64,000 nt of DNA from LSCE01 sp050485425 (GTDB lineage: Bacteria; Pseudomonadota; Gammaproteobacteria; Nitrococcales; Aquisalimonadaceae). The notes below the pieces were generated by a model. It was not told the origin of the DNA. It ran no database searches and saw only the letters and a list, made by a program, of their open reading frames with translations. Every line of letters starts with the position of its first letter. Position 1 is the stretch's first letter. The stretch is taken from positions 1-64,000 of the forward strand of contig JBJHBJ010000009.1 of assembly GCA_050485425.1 (NCBI GenBank), read 5' to 3'. Shown here piece by piece: positions 17,184 through 27,279 of the stretch. The position numbers and the translations under genes were made by a program.

Positions 17184-19463
17184 CTACTCGTTGCTCACAT
17201 CCTGCATGCCGGCTTCCACGGCTGCCAGCGCCGTCATGTTGATCAGGCCGCGGGTCGTGACCGAGGGCGTCAGAATGTGCGCAGGGTGCGTGGTGCCGAG
17301 CAGGATCGGGCCCACGGACACACCGTCCCCCATGACCTTCAGCAGGTTGAAGGCGATGTTCGAGGCGTCCAGCGTGGGCATGATCAACAGGTTCGCCTTG
17401 CCGGTCAGCGTGCTGTTGGGGAAGATGCGGTTACGGATGGTTTCCGAGATCGCCGCATCGCCGTGCATTTCCCCTTCCACTTCCAGTGACGGATCCCGCG
17501 CCTGGATCAGCTTCAGCGCTTCACGCATCTTCAGGGCGCTTTCCGAATCCGAAGAGCCGAAGCTGGAATGCGACAGCAGTGCCACCTTCGGCGCCACGCC
17601 GAAGCGGCGCACCTCGTCGGCCGCAAGGATGGTCATCTCGGCGATCTGTTGTGCGGTCGGATTCTGGTTCACGTAGGTGTCGCAGAGGAAGAACGTGCCC
17701 TTGGGCAGGATCAGCGCGCTCATGGCGGCCAGGTTGCGTACCCCGGGCCGTTTGCCCAGCACGGACTCCACGTGCGCAAGCTGGCGATGGTACCGGCCGT
17801 CCATGCCGCAGAGCATGGCGTCGGCTTCGCCGCGATAGACCATCAGCGCGGCGATCACGGTGGTGCGGGTGCGGACGATGTAGCGGGCCTGATCCGGCGT
17901 GATGCCCTTGCGTTCCATCAGCGAGTGGTACAGCGTCCAGTACTCGCGGTAGCGCGGATCGTCTTCCGGGTCGGCCAGTTCCACGTCTTCGTCCAGTTTC
18001 AGCCGCAGCCCCAGGCGATTGATGCGCATCTCCACCACTTTGCGGCGGCCGATCAGGATCGGCCTGGCCAGGCCGTCGTCCACCACCACCTGCACGGCGC
18101 GCAGCACGCGCTCCTGCTCACCCTCGGCGTACACGACGCGACGCGGATTGGCGCGAGCCTGTTCGAACAGCGGCTTCATGACCAGGCCGGACTGGAACAC
18201 GAACTGGTTCAGTTGCAGCTTGTAGGCCTCGAAGTCCTCGATCGGCCGCTCGGCCACACCGCTGTCCATGGCCGCCTTGGCCACGGCCGGCGCGATGCGG
18301 GAGATCAGCCGCGGGTCGAACGGTTTCGGGATCAGGTACTCCGGGCCGAATTGCAGTGGCTTGCCGCCATAGGCAGCTACCACCACGTCGGAGGATTCCT
18401 GCAGCGCCAGGTTGGCAATTGCCTCGACGCAGGCCAGTTTCATCTCCTCGTTGATCGTTGTGGCGCCGACGTCCAGCGCGCCACGGAAGATGAACGGGAA
18501 GCAGAGCACGTTGTTGACCTGGTTCGGGTAGTCCGAACGGCCGGTGGCGATGACCGCGTCCGGCCGGACTTCCTGTGCCACCTCGGGCAGGATCTCCGGA
18601 ATGGGATTGGCCAGCGCCAGGATCAGCGGCCGCTCGGCCATCTCCTTCACCATCTCCGCCTTCAGCACGCCCGGACCGGAGAGGCCGAGGAAGATGTCGG
18701 TGCCCTTCATGGCGTCGGCCAGCGTGCGGGCCTCGGTGGCCCTGGCATAGGTGGCCTTGCGGTCGTCCAGGTTTTCCCGCCCGCTGTGCACCACGCCCTT
18801 GGAGTCGAGCACGGTGATATTCTCGCGCGTCATGCCCAGCCCCACCAGCAGGTCCAGGCAGGCCATGGCGGCGGCGCCGGCGCCGGAGCATACCAGCGTG
18901 ACATCGGCAATGTCCTTTTCCACCACGCGCAGGCCGTTGCGGATGGCCGCCGCGGTGATGATGGCAGTGCCGTGCTGGTCGTCATGGAACACCGGGATGT
19001 TCATGCGTTCCTTCAGCTTGGCTTCCACCTCGAAGCACTCCGGTGCCTTGATGTCTTCCAGGTTGATTCCGCCGAAGGTGGGTTCCAGGCTGGCGATGAT
19101 GTCCACCAGTTTGTCCGGGTCACGCTCGTCGATCTCGATATCGAACACATCGATGCCGGAGAATTTCTTGAACAGGACCGCCTTGCCCTCCATGACCGGT
19201 TTCGAGGCCAGCGGGCCGATGGCGCCCAGGCCGAGTACAGCGGTGCCATTGCTGATCACGGCAACCAGGTTGCCGCGGGAGGTGACCTGGGCCGCCGCCT
19301 TCGGGTCCTCGACGATGGCTTCACAGGCATAGGCGACACCGGGGGAATAGGCCAGGGCCAGATCGCGCTGGTTCGCCAGCGGCTTGGTGGGAGCGATGGC
19401 AAGTTTTCCGGGGTTCGGATAACGGTGATATTCAAGCGCGCTCTCACGCAGTTCGTCTGACAT
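17184..19463 (-). CDS. maeB: NADP-dependent malic enzyme (MaeB type, with phosphotransacetylase-like domain)
   Basis: Decarboxylates malate to pyruvate with reduction of NADP. The 759 residues equal the length of E. coli MaeB. The N-terminal malic domain includes LAYSPGVAYACEAI, the Rossmann fold has VCSGAGAAAMACLDLL, and the C-terminal half (from about 430) is a phosphate acetyl/butyryltransferase-like domain that is regulatory rather than catalytic in MaeB. I chose the ATG at 19463 (MSDELRES), with GGAG 7 nt upstream; another ATG two codons earlier is less well spaced. A -10 TATAAT lies at 19654-19659. Confidence 0.96.
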   Translation of the reverse strand: MSDELRESALEYHRYPNPGKLAIAPTKPLANQRDLALAYSPGVAYACEAIVEDPKAAAQVTSRGNLVAVISNGTAVLGLGAIGPLASKPVMEGKAVLFKKFSGIDVFDIEIDERDPDKLVDIIASLEPTFGGINLEDIKAPECFEVEAKLKERMNIPVFHDDQHGTAIITAAAIRNGLRVVEKDIADVTLVCSGAGAAAMACLDLLVGLGMTRENITVLDSKGVVHSGRENLDDRKATYARATEARTLADAMKGTDIFLGLSGPGVLKAEMVKEMAERPLILALANPIPEILPEVAQEVRPDAVIATGRSDYPNQVNNVLCFPFIFRGALDVGATTINEEMKLACVEAIANLALQESSDVVVAAYGGKPLQFGPEYLIPKPFDPRLISRIAPAVAKAAMDSGVAERPIEDFEAYKLQLNQFVFQSGLVMKPLFEQARANPRRVVYAEGEQERVLRAVQVVVDDGLARPILIGRRKVVEMRINRLGLRLKLDEDVELADPEDDPRYREYWTLYHSLMERKGITPDQARYIVRTRTTVIAALMVYRGEADAMLCGMDGRYHRQLAHVESVLGKRPGVRNLAAMSALILPKGTFFLCDTYVNQNPTAQQIAEMTILAADEVRRFGVAPKVALLSHSSFGSSDSESALKMREALKLIQARDPSLEVEGEMHGDAAISETIRNRIFPNSTLTGKANLLIMPTLDASNIAFNLLKVMGDGVSVGPILLGTTHPAHILTPSVTTRGLINMTALAAVEAGMQDVSNE

Positions 19464-19570
19464 GCCCATTCTCCGGAACGGTGGCTGGTTTGATTTGGCT
19501 GACCGGTACTGGTGGCGCCCGCCGCCGCAGGTCGCAGCAGTTGCGCCTGTTGTGGCGGATGGTGCCACGC

Positions 19571-19586
19571 GTTTCCCTGGGGAAAC
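19571..19586. promoter_or_regulatory. short palindrome in the maeB leader
   Basis: GTTTCCC-TG-GGGAAAC is a perfect 7-bp inverted repeat between the putative maeB -10 box and the gene start. It could be an operator; nothing ties it to a known regulator. Confidence 0.3.
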
Positions 19587-19653
19587 GACAAAAGCCCGGC
19601 GGCACCAGGTCGGCGCCTGGGCATGGCCGGGGATCTTGTTCGAATAGACGCGC

Positions 19654-19659
19654 ATTATA
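19654..19659 (-). promoter_or_regulatory. putative -10 box of the maeB promoter
   Basis: A consensus TATAAT on the minus strand, about 190 bp before the maeB start codon. No good -35 hexamer is seen 17 bp upstream, so an activator may be needed, or the match may be chance. Confidence 0.35.
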
Positions 19660-19717
19660 GTCTTGACGCGCGTGGCGATGCCACCCGGCGGCCCTGCCCG
19701 GAGCGGTCGCCGGGCAT

Positions 19718-20497
19718 TCAGTCATCGAGGAACGCCGAAACCGCGGCGACGAAGCCGTCCGGGTTCTCGGCATGCAGCCAGTGGCCGCAGCCCTCCATGC
19801 ACTGCAGGCGGGCCTCCGGGAACCGGGAGCGGATGGCGGCGTGGTGCTCCTCGAGCACGTAGCCGGATTGTTCCCCGTGCAGGAACAGCGTGGGACCGGG
19901 ATAGGTGCCGGGGAGATCGGGGAAGCCGCGGATGGTTTCCAGGCCGTCCCGGAGTATCTGCAGCGGGATGCGCCAGTGCCACTCGCCGTCGCGCTTCTCC
20001 AGGTTGGTCAGCAGGAACTGCCGGATGCCCGCCGAGGGGATCTCCGCTTCCAGATCGTGATCGGCGCCACGCCGCGAGCCGAGTTGCTGCAGGTCCATGC
20101 CTTGCAGGGCTCCCAGCAGGCGCTCGTGCTCGCCGCTGTTCGGATAGGTGACCGGCGCGACATCCGCCACGACCAGCCGGCGGATGCGCTCGGGATGGAG
20201 CAGGGCGAGCGTCATGGCGACTTTCCCGCCCATGGAATGTCCCAGCACGTCGGCCTGTTCCAGTTCCAGCTCGTCCATCAGCGTCAGCAGGTCGGCCGCC
20301 ATGGCGGTATAGCCGACATCCCGATGATGCGGTGACTGGCCGTGGTTGCGCAGGTCCACCAGATGCGATGCGTGATGGTCCTCCAGCGCCGAGGCGATGC
20401 GCTTCCAGTTGTTGCCGGAGCCGTACAGACCATGGAGCATGATCAGGGGGGCTCCCCGGCCCAGACTGCGGTAATGCAGGGGTAACGAGTCGGTCAT
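19718..20497 (-). CDS. alpha/beta-fold hydrolase (YbfF-like esterase)
   Basis: A 259-residue hydrolase resembling E. coli YbfF: LPLHYRSLGRGAPLIMLHG, then GSGNNWK, DLRNHGQSPH, the nucleophile S88 in GHSMGGK and the catalytic His in GCGHWLHAENP. The natural substrate is unknown; family members cleave short acyl esters and thioesters. Its ATG overlaps the stop of the glutamate dehydrogenase gene as ATGA, so it is translated from the same message. A short stem-loop (19695-19716) without a T-run follows the stop. Confidence 0.9.
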   Translation of the reverse strand: MTDSLPLHYRSLGRGAPLIMLHGLYGSGNNWKRIASALEDHHASHLVDLRNHGQSPHHRDVGYTAMAADLLTLMDELELEQADVLGHSMGGKVAMTLALLHPERIRRLVVADVAPVTYPNSGEHERLLGALQGMDLQQLGSRRGADHDLEAEIPSAGIRQFLLTNLEKRDGEWHWRIPLQILRDGLETIRGFPDLPGTYPGPTLFLHGEQSGYVLEEHHAAIRSRFPEARLQCMEGCGHWLHAENPDGFVAAVSAFLDD

Positions 20498-23400
20498 GCG
20501 TCTCCTTTGCGTTTGCGCGTTTTGCCGCCGGCCGGCGGACCGTCCTGGGGGGTGGCCACCACCACCAGGTTCTTCAGGTCCTGGACGGCGACGCTGAGCA
20601 TGGCCACATCGGGTTGGCCGGCGGCCTGCAGCGCCTCCAGCGTTTGCAGCAGCCGCTCCACGGGCCCCTGGTGCCGTTCCAGCCAACGGTCGATCCGTTG
20701 CATGGGCTTGCCGCCGGTGACACTGGCCAGCAGGCCGGCAGAGAGTTGTCGCAACTGGCGGTTGGCGTCGTCACGCAGGCCCAGGCGGGCACGTTCGTGC
20801 CAGGGGTCGTCCGAGGGCACGGCCTCGATAGCCTGCAGCAGCCAGCGGATGTTCAGGCGATCGGCGAGATGGAAGTGTACCGTCAGTGCCGTTTCAGCGT
20901 CCTCCCCGGTGATTTCCGCCACCCGCGAGGCATCCAGGCTGACCGCCAGTGGCCGCAACCGGGCCACGGCGCGGGCCAGCGGCTCCGGGGCACCATGCTC
21001 TTTCCAGTGCGCGGTCTGCTCCTGCAGGGCCAGCAGGTCGGCTTCCGGTAGCAGGCGGTCGAGTCGTTCGCCGATGGCGGCGACCTGTCCGGCGAGCACA
21101 TCGCGCGTGTCCGCCAGCGCGTAGCTGGGGCTCTTGTTGCGAAGCAGCCAGAGCACGCCGCTTTCCGCCACCTGCAGGATGCTGAGGCGCAGTTCGGTCT
21201 GCAGGCTGTCGTGGACCTGGGTGTCCAGGCCGTCGATTTCCCGCCAGAGTTCCTGCAGGCCGAAAATGCCGCGCGTGGTGAAGTACGCGCGGGCCACGGA
21301 ATCCAGCGTCGCGCCGGCTGCGTCCTGCATGCGGAACAGGAAGGTGGCGCCGGTCCGATTGAGGATCTCGTTGGTCATCTGCGTGGCGATGATCTCGCGG
21401 CGCAGCCGGTGACGGTGGATGTCGGCGCTGTAGCGCTCCACCAGCGGGGCCGGGAAGTAGTCCAGCAGCGGTGCGGTGAGGTCGCCGTCCTCAGTCAGTT
21501 CGCTGCGGGAGAGCACCTCGAACGCGCTGAGCTTGGCGTAGGCGAGGATCACCGCACCTTCGGGCCGAGTCAGGCCATGGCCGGTCTGTACACGTTCCAC
21601 CAGCTGTTGCTCGTCGGGCAACCCCTCGAGGCGGCGTTTCAGGCGACCCTCCCGTTCCAGTTGCCGGATCATGCGTGCCTGTTCGTTCAGCAGTTCCGTC
21701 CCCCGTGCCTGCATGATGGACAGTGCCTCGGTCTGCCGGTAGTTGTCGTGCAGGACCAGCCGGGCGACTTCCTCGGTCATCTGCTCCAGTAGCCGGTTGC
21801 GTTGTCTGCCGGTGAGCTCGCCTCGCTCCACCACGTCGTTGAGCAGGATCTTGATGTTCACCTCGTGGTCGGAGCAGGAGACGCCGCCGGCGTTGTCGAT
21901 GGCGTCGGTGTTGATGCGCCCGCCCCGTTCGGCGAAGGCGATGCGGCCGAGCTGGGTGACGCCGAGATTGCCGCCTTCTCCGATCACCTTGCAGCGCAGT
22001 TCCTGGGCGTCCACCCGTACGCCGTCGTTGGCACGGTCGCCGACCTGCAGGTGGGTTTCCGCGGCGGCCTTGACGTAGGTGCCGATGCCGCCGTTCCAGA
22101 GCAGGTCCACCGGTGCGCGGAGTATGGCCTGGATCAGTTCGTTCGGGGTCAGCCGCTCGGCGTCGATGTCCAGCGCCGAGCGGATCTCCGGTGTCAGCTC
22201 CACCGACTTGGCGCTGCGCGGGAAAATGCCGCCACCCTTGGAGATGCGCCGCTTGTCGTAGTCGTCCCAGCTGGAGCGCTCCATGGCGAACAGCCGCTGG
22301 CGCTCCTTGAAGCCGGACTCGGGATTGGGCGAGGGATCGATGAAGATATGACGATGGTCGAAGGCGGCGAGCAGACAGATCTGGCCGGAGAGCAGCATGC
22401 CGTTGCCGAACACGTCGCCGGACATGTCGCCGATGCCGACCACGGTGAACGGCGCGGTCTGGATATCGCGGTCCATTTCCCGGAAATGGCGTTTCACGGC
22501 TTCCCAGGCGCCGCGCGCCGTGATGCCCATCTTCTTGTGGTCGTAGCCGTTGCTGCCGCCGGAGGCGAACGCGTCCTGCAGCCAGAAGCCGTATTCCTCG
22601 GCGATGGCGTTGGCGGTGTCGGAGAACGTGGCGGTGCCCTTGTCCGCCGCCACCACCAGGTAGGGATCGTCATCGTCGTGGCGAACCACCTGCGGCGGCG
22701 GCTGGATCTCGCCGCCCGGGTAGTTGTCGGTGATGTCGAGCAGGCCGCGGATGAAAGTGCGGTAGCAGGCCTTGACCTCGTCCTGGACGGCCTCCCGCCC
22801 CTCCGGCAGCTGCTTGACCACGAAGCCGCCCTTGGCGCCCACCGGGACGATCACGGCGTTTTTCACCGTTTGCGCCTTCATCAGCCCGAGAATCTCGGTG
22901 CGGTAGTCCTCGCGACGGTCGGACCAGCGCAGCCCGCCGCGCGCCACCTTGCCCCCGCGCAGGTGCACGCCTTCCACCCTCGGCGAATAGACGAAGATCT
23001 CGAAGGCGGGCAGCGGCAGCGGGATCTCCGGAATATCGCCGGGGTTGAGCTTCAGGCTCAGGTATTCCTTCGGCTGCTCGTCGGCGCCGGGCTGGTAGTA
23101 GTTGGTGCGCAACGTTGCCTGGATGGCCGCAAGAAGCCGGCGCAGGATGCGGTCCTCGTCCAGGCTGGGAACGTCGTGCAGGGCCAGCTCGATCTGTTCC
23201 GCCAGGCGGGCCGCGCGCCGGGTGTCCACGCGCTGCGGGTCCAGCCGGGTGTGGAACAGGCGGGCCAGCAGCCGGGCGATGCGGGGGTTGTTGACCAGCG
23301 TTTCCTCGATGTAGGCCTGGCTGAACGCCGTGCCGGCCTGTCGCAGATACTTGCTGTACGCGCGGAGGATCACGATCTCGCGCCAGTCCAGCCGGGCCGC

Positions 23401-25365
23401 CAGCACCAGTTGGTGGAATCCGTCGTTTTCCACCCGGCCGTGCCAGCAGGCATCGAAGCATTCCTCGAACAACGGTCGCACCTGTTCGATGTCCAGTTCC
23501 CGGGCGCTTTCCACCTGCAGGCCGAAGTCATGGATCCAGGCGGGTTCCCGGCCGTCGGCGTGGACGGCATAGGGGCGCTCGTCGAGCACGACGACGCCCA
23601 TGTTCTCGAGCAGCGGCAAGGCGTCGGACAGGGTTATCGGCGCACCACGGCGGTACAGTCGAAGCCGGAGCTGGTCGTCGTCGGCCTCCAGGGGCCGGTA
23701 GAGCAGGATTTCCAGATCGTGCTCCGGGTGCAGCCGCTCCAGCCGTTCGATGTCGTGCGCTGCGGAGCGGGCCTGGGTGTCCTCCCGGTAGGCTGCCGTG
23801 AATGCCTGCCCGTAGGCGTTGAACAGGCGGTTCCCGCGGGTTTCGCCGTCGTAGTCCAGCAATGCCTGGTGCAGGTCGTCGCGCCAGTCGAGGATGGTAC
23901 GGGCCAGCCGCGCCTCCACCTCCGCCACGTTCACGTCCGGCAGGCGGTGGCCGGCGAGGTGGAGAATGAAGTGGATGCGCGCCAGAATCCCTTCCGACAG
24001 GTTCACCGAGAACTCACTCTGGGGCGCCTGGTAGGCCTCCTCGAGTATGGACAGCATGCGCCGGCGCACGTCGCTGTCGTATCGTTCCCGTGGCGCGTAG
24101 ACCAGGCACGAGACAAACCGCCGGTAGGTGTCCTGGCGAACGAACAGGCGTACCCGCTGGCGATCCTGCAGGTGCAGGATGCCGGTGGCGATGCGGTGCA
24201 GTTCGTCGGCGTCGATCTGGAACAGCTCGTCCCGCGGATAGGTCTCCAGAATGTGCAGCAGCGCCTTGCTGTCGTGGCTCGGGTGGGGCAGCGCCGAGCG
24301 GCGGAACACGTCGTCGATCTTCTTGCGCAGCAGCGGAATGAACCGCGGATTGGTGCTGTACGCGGCGGAGGTGTAGAGGCCGAGGAAGCGGTGTTCCCCG
24401 ATGACCTTGCCCTTGGCATCGAACCGCTTGATGCCGACGTAATCCATGTAGCCCGGCCGGTGGACGGTGGCGCGCCGGTTGGACTTGGTGAGCACCAGCG
24501 GGGTGGGGTCGGTGGCCAGTGCCTGGACAGCTTCCGGCAGCGCATTGAAACTGTGCGAGCTGGCCTCGGCGCTGGCCGAGCGGAGTATCCCCAGTGCCGT
24601 GCTCTGCTGCGGCTGGAGCTGGTAGCGCTTCCCTTTTCCGCTGAGTGCGTAGCAGCGATACCCCAGGAAGGTGAAATGCTGGTCCAGCAACCAGACAAGG
24701 AACGCCACCGCCTCGTCCCGATCCCCCGGTGAGGGGTGATCATGCGCTGACAGCTCGTCAATGGCCGCCTGCATGCGCTCGCGCATCGGCTGCCAGTCAC
24801 GCACCACCGTACGGCAATCCGACAGCACCTGCAGCACGTCCTCCCGCAGGCTTTCCAGTTCCGGCCCGTGAGGCTGGCGGTCCACCTCGAAGTGCATCCA
24901 GGCCTCGGTCATGGTGCCGTTGCCCTGGTCCTCGTCGCCGACGGCTTGCAGTTCGCCGCGGGCGTCGCGGCGGGCGCGCACCACCGGGTGAATGATGAGG
25001 TGCGTGGTCAGACCCTGGCGGGCCAGGGCCATGGCCACCGAGTCCACCAGGAAGGGCACGTCGTCGACGGTGATCTGGATGACCGTGTGGCTGGATTCCC
25101 AGCCATGCTGTTCCGGGTCCGGGTTGTAGACGTGGACGCGGGGGGTGTCCGGCCGGCGGCGGCGTGCCAGATTCCAGTGGCAGACGGCGGCGCCGTACAG
25201 GTCGGCTTCCGAGCGCTCGGCCAGGTCTTCCGGCGCAACGCGCTGATAATACTGTTGAACGAACAACTGCAGTACCGAGGCATCCCTGGCCGACCAGCGT
25301 TTGGCAACCCGCTGTTGCACGGCGTCCAGCAAGGCATGGACGCGCTTCTCTGCGACTTGCTGCAT
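20494..25365 (-). CDS. gdhB: NAD-dependent glutamate dehydrogenase, large (about 180 kDa) class
   Basis: Oxidatively deaminates glutamate to 2-oxoglutarate and ammonia, mainly in amino-acid catabolism. At 1,623 residues it belongs to the large bacterial class (Bac_GDH): a long N-terminal region with ACT-like regulatory domains, then the catalytic core (GGLRWSDRREDYRTE and VKNAVIVPVGAKGGF near 810-845, GIGDMSGDVFGNGM near 975). The ATG at 25365 is preceded by AAGGAGG at 4 nt. An in-frame start 28 codons earlier lacks such a site. It overlaps the downstream esterase by 4 bp. Confidence 0.96.
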   Translation of the reverse strand: MQQVAEKRVHALLDAVQQRVAKRWSARDASVLQLFVQQYYQRVAPEDLAERSEADLYGAAVCHWNLARRRRPDTPRVHVYNPDPEQHGWESSHTVIQITVDDVPFLVDSVAMALARQGLTTHLIIHPVVRARRDARGELQAVGDEDQGNGTMTEAWMHFEVDRQPHGPELESLREDVLQVLSDCRTVVRDWQPMRERMQAAIDELSAHDHPSPGDRDEAVAFLVWLLDQHFTFLGYRCYALSGKGKRYQLQPQQSTALGILRSASAEASSHSFNALPEAVQALATDPTPLVLTKSNRRATVHRPGYMDYVGIKRFDAKGKVIGEHRFLGLYTSAAYSTNPRFIPLLRKKIDDVFRRSALPHPSHDSKALLHILETYPRDELFQIDADELHRIATGILHLQDRQRVRLFVRQDTYRRFVSCLVYAPRERYDSDVRRRMLSILEEAYQAPQSEFSVNLSEGILARIHFILHLAGHRLPDVNVAEVEARLARTILDWRDDLHQALLDYDGETRGNRLFNAYGQAFTAAYREDTQARSAAHDIERLERLHPEHDLEILLYRPLEADDDQLRLRLYRRGAPITLSDALPLLENMGVVVLDERPYAVHADGREPAWIHDFGLQVESARELDIEQVRPLFEECFDACWHGRVENDGFHQLVLAARLDWREIVILRAYSKYLRQAGTAFSQAYIEETLVNNPRIARLLARLFHTRLDPQRVDTRRAARLAEQIELALHDVPSLDEDRILRRLLAAIQATLRTNYYQPGADEQPKEYLSLKLNPGDIPEIPLPLPAFEIFVYSPRVEGVHLRGGKVARGGLRWSDRREDYRTEILGLMKAQTVKNAVIVPVGAKGGFVVKQLPEGREAVQDEVKACYRTFIRGLLDITDNYPGGEIQPPPQVVRHDDDDPYLVVAADKGTATFSDTANAIAEEYGFWLQDAFASGGSNGYDHKKMGITARGAWEAVKRHFREMDRDIQTAPFTVVGIGDMSGDVFGNGMLLSGQICLLAAFDHRHIFIDPSPNPESGFKERQRLFAMERSSWDDYDKRRISKGGGIFPRSAKSVELTPEIRSALDIDAERLTPNELIQAILRAPVDLLWNGGIGTYVKAAAETHLQVGDRANDGVRVDAQELRCKVIGEGGNLGVTQLGRIAFAERGGRINTDAIDNAGGVSCSDHEVNIKILLNDVVERGELTGRQRNRLLEQMTEEVARLVLHDNYRQTEALSIMQARGTELLNEQARMIRQLEREGRLKRRLEGLPDEQQLVERVQTGHGLTRPEGAVILAYAKLSAFEVLSRSELTEDGDLTAPLLDYFPAPLVERYSADIHRHRLRREIIATQMTNEILNRTGATFLFRMQDAAGATLDSVARAYFTTRGIFGLQELWREIDGLDTQVHDSLQTELRLSILQVAESGVLWLLRNKSPSYALADTRDVLAGQVAAIGERLDRLLPEADLLALQEQTAHWKEHGAPEPLARAVARLRPLAVSLDASRVAEITGEDAETALTVHFHLADRLNIRWLLQAIEAVPSDDPWHERARLGLRDDANRQLRQLSAGLLASVTGGKPMQRIDRWLERHQGPVERLLQTLEALQAAGQPDVAMLSVAVQDLKNLVVVATPQDGPPAGGKTRKRKGDA

Positions 25366-25588
25366 CGCTCCTCCTTGGTTATCTGCGGGCGCGGCGACAT
25401 GCGGCATGCCCTGCGCCGGCTCAGCTTCTGTTTTCGGTAGGCGCTCCACCCCCCAGTCTATGCGCTTCCCCTCAGGGTGCCACTGCTACCGTGGTATGGA
25501 AACGCGAAGCGTGGAGCACTTTCCGATAGACTGCCCATTATGAACGCGCCGTCACCCGGCGTGAGCGACACTGCAGAGGTGATGATCA

Positions 25589-26221
25589 ATGTCGGTGGAC
25601 TTCGACCAACAGCGAAAGCGTCTGCATGCCTGTTTTTCCCGGGAAGGCGTCGGGCCGGACGACCAGACCCGCATCACACTGTTCATCCAGTCCCTGAAGG
25701 CCATCAATTCCGGCATCCTGGCGAAACTGGAGTTCCAGCCGCTGGACTGGGCGCCCTGGAAGTTCCTGCACACGCAATACTACCGGGAACTGGAAATGGC
25801 CACGCTGATGGGCCGCGCCACCAGTTGGAGCACCAGCCCGATGGTGTATCTGGAGGCGGGGAATCTGAACATGGGGCTCTGGAACCGCACCCAGGCCTGG
25901 GATTACCTGCAGGCGCCGCTGGCGGAGGACGAGCGCTTCTATCGTTATCTTGCCATGAGCCACGCGCTGCTTTCGGTGGTGCGGTTGATCCCGCTGCTGC
26001 CGCCTTCCCTGCCGCTGGATACGCCGTTCCTGCAGGCGCTGCATGATGTGGAGGAGGAGAACGGCCGCCAGATCCAGTTGCAGATCAGGCTGCTGAAGGA
26101 GCTGGACATGGGCATGGAGCGGACGGAACGCGAAGCGCTGGTGGAGGAAGAGCGCGAGCGGGTGGAAGCCTGCTATCTGGAACTGCTGGCGAGCCTGTGT
26201 CCGGAGGAGCCCCGGGAGTAG
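25589..26221 (+). CDS. conserved-looking protein of unknown function
   Basis: I do not recognise this 210-residue protein. It has no signal peptide or membrane helix. It is rich in Trp and Tyr in the middle (LDWAPWKFLHTQYYRELE, WNRTQAWDYLQ) and ends in an acidic, probably helical segment (RTEREALVEEERERVEACY). A GAGGTGATGATC ribosome-binding region precedes the ATG. It is 40 bp upstream of an alpha/beta hydrolase, likely co-transcribed, and divergent from the glutamate dehydrogenase across a 223-bp gap. Codon use and GC look like its neighbours, supporting a real gene. Confidence 0.8.
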   Translation: MSVDFDQQRKRLHACFSREGVGPDDQTRITLFIQSLKAINSGILAKLEFQPLDWAPWKFLHTQYYRELEMATLMGRATSWSTSPMVYLEAGNLNMGLWNRTQAWDYLQAPLAEDERFYRYLAMSHALLSVVRLIPLLPPSLPLDTPFLQALHDVEEENGRQIQLQIRLLKELDMGMERTEREALVEEERERVEACYLELLASLCPEEPRE

Positions 26222-26261
26222 ATTTCCGCTTGGAAGACCAGTAACAACGGAGAGCGCCCGC

Positions 26262-27233
26262 ATGCCGGTATTCGAGAACCAGGGGCATCAGCTTTACTAC
26301 GAACTGCACGGCCGCGAGGGCGATCCCGTGCTCACCATCGTCAACGGCCTGTCCATGCGGACCTCGCACTGGGGGCCGTATTTCAAGCTGTTGCCCGAGG
26401 CCGGCGTGCGCGTGCTCACCTACGACATGCTGGGCCAGGGTGCCTCGTCCAAGCCGGTGCTTGGCGCCGGTTTCCAGGATCACGCCGATGGCCTGCATGC
26501 ACTGCACCGGCATCTGGGAATCGAGCGGCCATATGTGTTCGGCATTTCCTTCGGCGGCGTGGTGGCGCTGCGCTATGCGGTGGATTATCCCGACGAACTG
26601 GGTGGTGTGATCCCGGTCAGCACCTTCAGCGAGCTGGATGCCCAGTTGCGGGGCCATGCCACCAATCTTTACGTGGGCCTGGTCCGGGTGGGCTTCGGCT
26701 TCTATCTCGATCTGCTGATGCCGCTGAACTTCAGCAACCAGTGGATTTCCCAGCAGCAGGATCTGATCCAGCTCATCCGGCGGGTCGGCGTGAGCACGAA
26801 CGAGCTCTACGGCATCCAGAACCTGATGGAGTCGTTGGCCGATTTCGAGTCCATGACGCCGGAACTGGAGAAGATCGAGGCGCCGGCGCTGATCCTGAAC
26901 GGCGAGTTCGACTGCCTCACCCCGCGCCACCTGCACGACATCCTGCGCCGCGGCATCCGCTCCTCCCGGCTGGTGCTGGTGCCGCGGGTCTGCCACGCTT
27001 TCACGCTGGAGATCCCCGCGCTGACCAGCCGGTTGCTGGCGGATTTCATCCACACCGTGGAGCGGGGCGAGTGGGTGGGCGACCAGAGCGTCTGGATTGC
27101 CGCCGAGGACCCTGCCGCCGAACCGCTGCTGACCGCCTGCCAGGGGGACCACCTGCGTTCGATTCCGCTCGCGCCGGCGGCAGCGCCGAAGTCGCGGCGG
27201 AAAGGGAAGGTGGCGGCGAGTCGGGAGGGGTAG
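26262..27233 (+). CDS. alpha/beta-fold hydrolase
   Basis: A 323-residue hydrolase with the nucleophile S96 in GISFGGVVAL, a catalytic Asp in LNGEFDCLTP and the His in PRVCHAFTLEIP. The N-terminus (FENQGHQLYYELHGREG) is that of haloalkane-dehalogenase/peroxidase-like lipolytic enzymes. The 30-residue C-terminal tail is basic and low in complexity (APKSRRKGKVAASREG). The substrate is unknown. It follows the orphan gene at 25589, and a hairpin (27280-27298) and structured element D lie beyond its stop. Confidence 0.88.
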   Translation: MPVFENQGHQLYYELHGREGDPVLTIVNGLSMRTSHWGPYFKLLPEAGVRVLTYDMLGQGASSKPVLGAGFQDHADGLHALHRHLGIERPYVFGISFGGVVALRYAVDYPDELGGVIPVSTFSELDAQLRGHATNLYVGLVRVGFGFYLDLLMPLNFSNQWISQQQDLIQLIRRVGVSTNELYGIQNLMESLADFESMTPELEKIEAPALILNGEFDCLTPRHLHDILRRGIRSSRLVLVPRVCHAFTLEIPALTSRLLADFIHTVERGEWVGDQSVWIAAEDPAAEPLLTACQGDHLRSIPLAPAAAPKSRRKGKVAASREG

Positions 27234-27279
27234 TTCAGGAGGGTTCGTTCCGGCCGCCGCCGGGAGGTGACACCGCAGT

